The notes beneath the pieces are model-generated. The model had not been told where the DNA came from. It ran no database searches and saw only the letters and a program-made list of their open reading frames with translations. 64,000 nt of DNA from Bdellovibrio reynosensis (lineage in GTDB: Bacteria > Bdellovibrionota > Bdellovibrionia > Bdellovibrionales > Bdellovibrionaceae). The position numbers and the translations under genes are program-made. This document shows, piece by piece, positions 60,652 through 64,000 of this stretch (its first letter is position 1; every line of letters starts with the position of its first letter). The DNA is taken from assembly GCF_022814725.1 (NCBI RefSeq), contig NZ_CP093442.1, positions 3,348,001-3,412,000 on the forward strand, given 5' to 3'.

Positions 60652-61165
60652 AATTGGCGTAGTCACAGCTCGTTGGAATAACGAAGTTACTGAAAAACTT
60701 GAAGAGGGAGCGATCAGCTATCTTGAGTCTTGTGAAGGCGTTGAAATCTTTGCAGCCCTAGTTCCGGGTGCAGTGGAAATCCCATTGGCAGTTCAAGCAT
60801 TCTTTGATGCTGGCTGTGATGGAGTGGTTGCATTGGGTGCTGTTATCCGTGGTGAGACTTCTCACTATGATTACGTTTGCAACTCGGTGACGGATGGTTT
60901 GACTCGTCTTATGCTTGATTACAAAAAGCCTGTGGGTTTTGGTGTATTAACGACTGAAAGTGACGAACAAGCTTTGGACCGCGCCGGGGGCAAGCATGGC
61001 AACAAAGGTGCAGAAGCTGCGCAAGTTGTTATGGAGATGATCGGCCTTAATCAAGAAATCGGAGCGGCTTTAAGAACCGCTGCGATGATGGCAAAGCAAA
61101 AGCCAGTCAAGGCCGCGAAAGCTGCAAATAAAACACAAAAAAAGAAGAAAAAAGCTAGAAAGTAA
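60641..61165 (+). CDS. ribH: 6,7-dimethyl-8-ribityllumazine synthase with basic tail
   Basis: The 174-residue protein has the lumazine synthase core: VTARWNNEVTEKLEEGA, VPGAVEIPLAVQ, VALGAVIRGETSHYDYVCN and FGVLTTESDEQALDRAGG with the catalytic His in TSHYDYV. It joins the DHBP and pyrimidine parts to form lumazine. The last ~20 residues (QKPVKAAKAANK, then TQKKKKKARK) are a Lys/Ala tail not typical of the enzyme. It overlaps ribB by 11 bases. Confidence 0.95.
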   Translation: MAIRIGVVTARWNNEVTEKLEEGAISYLESCEGVEIFAALVPGAVEIPLAVQAFFDAGCDGVVALGAVIRGETSHYDYVCNSVTDGLTRLMLDYKKPVGFGVLTTESDEQALDRAGGKHGNKGAEAAQVVMEMIGLNQEIGAALRTAAMMAKQKPVKAAKAANKTQKKKKKARK

Positions 61166-61181
61166 ACTAGCATAGGCCGTG

Positions 61182-63389
61182 ATGGAAAATACACCGCCTT
61201 TAAAAGATGATTTTGTTCCTGCCGATGATCAGGAATTCAGAAAACGACGCCGTGAGATCTTTTTGGTTCTTGTGGTGTCGTTTTTGTTTGGATTATTAAC
61301 CTGGTTTGAAATCAGGCTTTTTGCGACTAGCCAACAGCTTCCTTTTGTTCACAGTATCTTTTTCTTCGGTCTTGTAAATTTCAATATCATTCTTTTGTTA
61401 TTGCTTCTGTTTATGATCTTCCGCAACGTCGTGAAGGTTTTCGTAGAACGCCAAGGGAAAGTCTTTGGTAGCAGTCTTAAAGCAAAACTGATCGCCGCGT
61501 TTGTCACTTTCAGTTTCGTTCCCACGGTATTGATGTTCATCATTTCGGTGTTTTACATCAACTCCAGTTTTGATAAGTGGTTCAGTGCGAAGATGGCAGG
61601 GGTTTTAAAAAGCTCCATTGAAGTTACCAATGCTTATTACTTCAATGCGAAGAAAAAGAATTATCACTTCGCCCATCAGATTGCGGATGCGGTAAGACCT
61701 TTAAACAATCAGGCGGAAATAAAAAATCGTGTTACACGACTTCGTAAAGAATTTAGCTTAGATTCAGTTGAATACTATCCATCGCTGTTCGGAAAACGCG
61801 TGGTGGTTTCTGCTGAAGATGAAACAGTGCCAACAGTTCCGCCAGTTAGCTTAGAGTTCTTGCAAAAAGGAATTAAGTTGCAAGCTGAGGCCAGTATCAT
61901 CCATCAATTCGGTGATGGTAACCTGGTTCGAGTTATCGTTCCGGTTCAAGAGGGTAACGAAAAAGGCGCCATCGTCGTATCAAGCTTCCTGCCGTTGTCA
62001 CTCATCACCAAGATGAATGATATCTCAACAGCCTACGATGAATTCCGCGACATCAATCCGCTCGAGTATCCGTTAAAGTCGATTTATCTTTATATTCTGG
62101 TTTTGATGACTTTCGTGATCTTGTTAGCAGCGACGTGGTTTGGATTCTATCTAGCTAAACAGCTTTCAATTCCCATCGTGCAGTTAGGTCGCGCCACCAG
62201 ACGGGTCGCAGGCGGGGATTATACTCCATTGCAGATTCAAGCGGGTTCTGAAGAAATCAATGATTTGATTACAAGTTTTAACTCCATGACCGTCACCTTG
62301 GAAAAAACATTGCAAGAGCTGGATCAACACGCCCGCTATACTGACACTGTTCTTCGTAACGTCAGTGCTGGCGTTATTTCGGTCGATGAACACGGGATTG
62401 TCACCACTATTAATCGTCACGCGGCTCAGTTATTAAAAATTGACCCTGAAAAATTCATCGGTAAGTCCGTGCGTGAACTTCTGACCTTGGAATACTTCAG
62501 AACTTTTGCAGAGTTGCAAAAGACCATGGTTGATCACAAGATCGAAAGTATTCAAAAAGAAATGCGCCTAAACGTTCAAGGTGAGGCCGTGCCTTTAATG
62601 ATGAATCTTTCTTTGCTGAAGGATGAAAAAGGCCAAGAGATCGGTAAGATCTTGGTGTTCGACGATATGACTCCGATCGTGAATGCCCAACGTGCGGCAG
62701 CTTGGACTGAGGTGGCTCGTCGTATTGCCCATGAAATTAAAAATCCTTTAACACCCATTAAACTTTCTGCAGAACGGCTGCAAAGAAAGTTCGGTACAAG
62801 CATCACGGATCCGGCATTCAGTGAATGTACGACGATGATAGTAAAACAAGTGGATGGATTAAAAAATCTAGTGAACGAGTTCAGCAACTTTGCGCGCTTA
62901 CCGCAAGCTCGCCCGGTGGTTGCAAATCTTAACGGTGTGGTTGATGAATCATTACGTCTTTATCGCCAAGCCCACCCGAACATCCGCTTTGATTTTGCCA
63001 AAGATGAAGAGCTTCCTGATTTCAAATTTGACCCCGAACAAATCCAACGGGTTTTAGTAAATCTTGTGGATAACTCGGTGTCTGCTGTGGCTAAAGAGCA
63101 ACAACCGGCCGTGAAAATCATGACTCAGTACGACAGAGACATCAAAACCGTGCGCCTGACGGTGGCTGATAATGGGGAAGGTATCCCTGCGGCGGATAGA
63201 AGTCGTATTTTTGAGCCATACTACTCTACAAAAGATGGCGGAACTGGGCTAGGCTTAGCGATCGTTAAACGGATCATTGAAGATCACAGTGGTTTTATCC
63301 GCGCCACCGCCAACGAACCTAGAGGCGTAAAAATGGTCATCGAAATGCCAGTGAACGAAGTCGATGCGTGGAAACCCGCAGGTGAATAG
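61182..63389 (+). CDS. ntrY: NtrY-like membrane sensor histidine kinase
   Basis: The 735-residue protein has three membrane segments in the first ~125 residues, a periplasmic or outer loop, another span near 305-330, HAMP (LGRATRRVAGGDYTPL), PAS (about 385-490), and the kinase core. H517 in ARRIAHEIKNPLTPIK is the phosphorylated His. N, G1 and G2 boxes are VLVNLVDNSVSAV, VADNGEGIP and GTGLGLAIVKRI. The start at ATG 61182 is chosen over the GTG before it. It would phosphorylate the NtrX-like regulator that follows after 12 bases. Signal unknown. Confidence 0.92.
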   Translation: MENTPPLKDDFVPADDQEFRKRRREIFLVLVVSFLFGLLTWFEIRLFATSQQLPFVHSIFFFGLVNFNIILLLLLLFMIFRNVVKVFVERQGKVFGSSLKAKLIAAFVTFSFVPTVLMFIISVFYINSSFDKWFSAKMAGVLKSSIEVTNAYYFNAKKKNYHFAHQIADAVRPLNNQAEIKNRVTRLRKEFSLDSVEYYPSLFGKRVVVSAEDETVPTVPPVSLEFLQKGIKLQAEASIIHQFGDGNLVRVIVPVQEGNEKGAIVVSSFLPLSLITKMNDISTAYDEFRDINPLEYPLKSIYLYILVLMTFVILLAATWFGFYLAKQLSIPIVQLGRATRRVAGGDYTPLQIQAGSEEINDLITSFNSMTVTLEKTLQELDQHARYTDTVLRNVSAGVISVDEHGIVTTINRHAAQLLKIDPEKFIGKSVRELLTLEYFRTFAELQKTMVDHKIESIQKEMRLNVQGEAVPLMMNLSLLKDEKGQEIGKILVFDDMTPIVNAQRAAAWTEVARRIAHEIKNPLTPIKLSAERLQRKFGTSITDPAFSECTTMIVKQVDGLKNLVNEFSNFARLPQARPVVANLNGVVDESLRLYRQAHPNIRFDFAKDEELPDFKFDPEQIQRVLVNLVDNSVSAVAKEQQPAVKIMTQYDRDIKTVRLTVADNGEGIPAADRSRIFEPYYSTKDGGTGLGLAIVKRIIEDHSGFIRATANEPRGVKMVIEMPVNEVDAWKPAGE

Positions 63390-63401
63390 AAAGAGGTCAT
63401 C

Positions 63402-64000
63402 ATGACTCACGAAACTAAAATTCTAATTATTGATGATGAAGCTCCCATCCGTGATGTGATGTCTGCGGCTTTAAAGGACGAAGGCTATCAAGTTTCATTA
63501 GCTCATGACGGAGAGTCAGGTTTAGCAGCTGTTCGCGATGTGCAACCGGATGTTGTGTTTTTAGATATCTGGATGCCAGGTAAGTACGACGGTATCGAAG
63601 TTCTTACTCGCGCAAGACAAGAGTTTCCCCACGTGGAATTTGTGATGATTTCTGGTCACGGGACTATTGAAACTGCGGTGAAGGCGACAAAACTTGGCGC
63701 TTGGGACTTTATTGAAAAGCCGCTTTCAATGGATAAGATCCTGATTGTGATTTCAAACATCATCAGCTACCAACAACAAAAAGAAGAAAAAGTTTTGTTG
63801 TTAAATAAACTTAGAAAATCCATCGCCCTTATCGGTGAAGCGTCTTCGATTGTGCAAACAAAACAAATCATCGCGCGTGTGGCACCAACCAATTCTTGGA
63901 TTTTAATCCAAGGTGAAGCGGGCACTGGAAAAGAGCTCGTAGCCCAAAACATTCACTATATGAGCGCTAGGGCCAGCCGTCCGTTCGTTGAAATCAACTG
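63402..64000 (+). CDS. ntrX: NtrX-like sigma-54 response regulator (partial, cut by right edge)
   Basis: The first 199 codons are present. A receiver domain (1-125) has the acidic pair in [13 protein letters not shown], the phosphorylation site D55 in [10 protein letters not shown], and the Lys in DFIEKPLSM. The AAA+ domain begins with [14 protein letters not shown] and the Walker [16 protein letters not shown]. The rest, with the sigma-54 loop and the HTH, lies outside the window. AGAGG precedes the ATG. It is the partner of the kinase before it. Confidence 0.92.
   Translation, partial: MTHETKILIIDDEAPIRDVMSAALKDEGYQVSLAHDGESGLAAVRDVQPDVVFLDIWMPGKYDGIEVLTRARQEFPHVEFVMISGHGTIETAVKATKLGAWDFIEKPLSMDKILIVISNIISYQQQKEEKVLLLNKLRKSIALIGEASSIVQTKQIIARVAPTNSWILIQGEAGTGKELVAQNIHYMSARASRPFVEIN

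Noticed and set aside
1-64000. CRISPR array, tRNA, rRNA or insertion sequence
   Set aside because: No evenly spaced short repeats with unique spacers, no cloverleaf with a CCA-type end, no transposase and no terminal inverted repeats were seen. The protein-level repeats in the fibres are coding.

Overview
The window looks like chromosome from a predatory Bdellovibrio or close relative (Bdellovibrionota). I infer this from two long S74-type fibre genes with the same N-terminus (the mosaic trimeric adhesin type known from Bdellovibrio), a flagellin with a probable FliA (sigma-28) promoter, many secreted wall-active enzymes (three YkuD_2-type L,D-transpeptidases, a lysozyme-like protein, a subtilase), a moderate-to-low GC content and densely packed short operons. 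No tRNA, rRNA, CRISPR array, insertion sequence or prophage was recognised.

Layout. 1-3389 (-): most of a fibre gene that runs off the left edge. 3.6-8.8 kb: a secreted protein of unknown function, an L,D-transpeptidase, and a leftward group of subtilase, YceI, and an MNIO (DUF692)/DUF2063 pair. 9.1-15.2 kb: a tight nuoB-CD-E-F-G-I operon encoding only the peripheral arm of complex I, with a good sigma-70-type promoter and a terminator. 15.5-19.2 kb: a small secreted ASH-like protein, RNA cyclic phosphodiesterase, a TerC-family membrane protein, and a two-gene unit with a lysozyme-like enzyme. 19.5-22.1 kb: a tandemly duplicated pair of L,D-transpeptidase plus small exported partner. 22.1-25.0 kb (-): a PilZ-methyltransferase and a membrane class III nucleotide cyclase. 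25.2-30.2 kb: a YiiX-like lipoprotein and a complete fibre gene. 30.5-38.6 kb: rnk-like gene, fatty acid desaturase, outer-membrane protein, recO, a receiver/cNMP-binding protein, a tyrosine recombinase, a sigma-54 activator and a charged coiled-coil exported protein. 38.6-46.6 kb: two paralogous TetR regulators, a MarR regulator, a DUF218 protein, and a TolC/RND efflux pair without an adaptor gene. 46.6-54.4 kb: PLP enzyme, a Lys/Ala-rich protein with an acidic tail, lipoprotein, flagellin, small Cys protein, clpB, small exported protein. 54.7-58.8 kb: HNH nuclease and two exported proteins, one with tandem fibrinogen-like domains. 58.9-61.2 kb: riboflavin genes ribE-ribBX-ribH. 61.2-64.0 kb: an NtrY/NtrX-type two-component pair, the second cut by the right edge.

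Themes. Many products act at the cell surface or on peptidoglycan, which fits a predator that remodels prey walls; that link is inference. Signalling is also prominent: a cyclase with a PilZ partner, a cNMP-binding receiver-like protein, a sigma-54 activator and an NtrYX pair. The observations I rate highest are the duplicated transpeptidase/partner module, the hairpin around the yceI start codon, the shared inverted sequence motif upstream of the two TetR-divergent promoters, the orphan MNIO pair, and the fibre pair with a conserved upstream block. All functional statements rest on reading motifs by eye; no database search was run.
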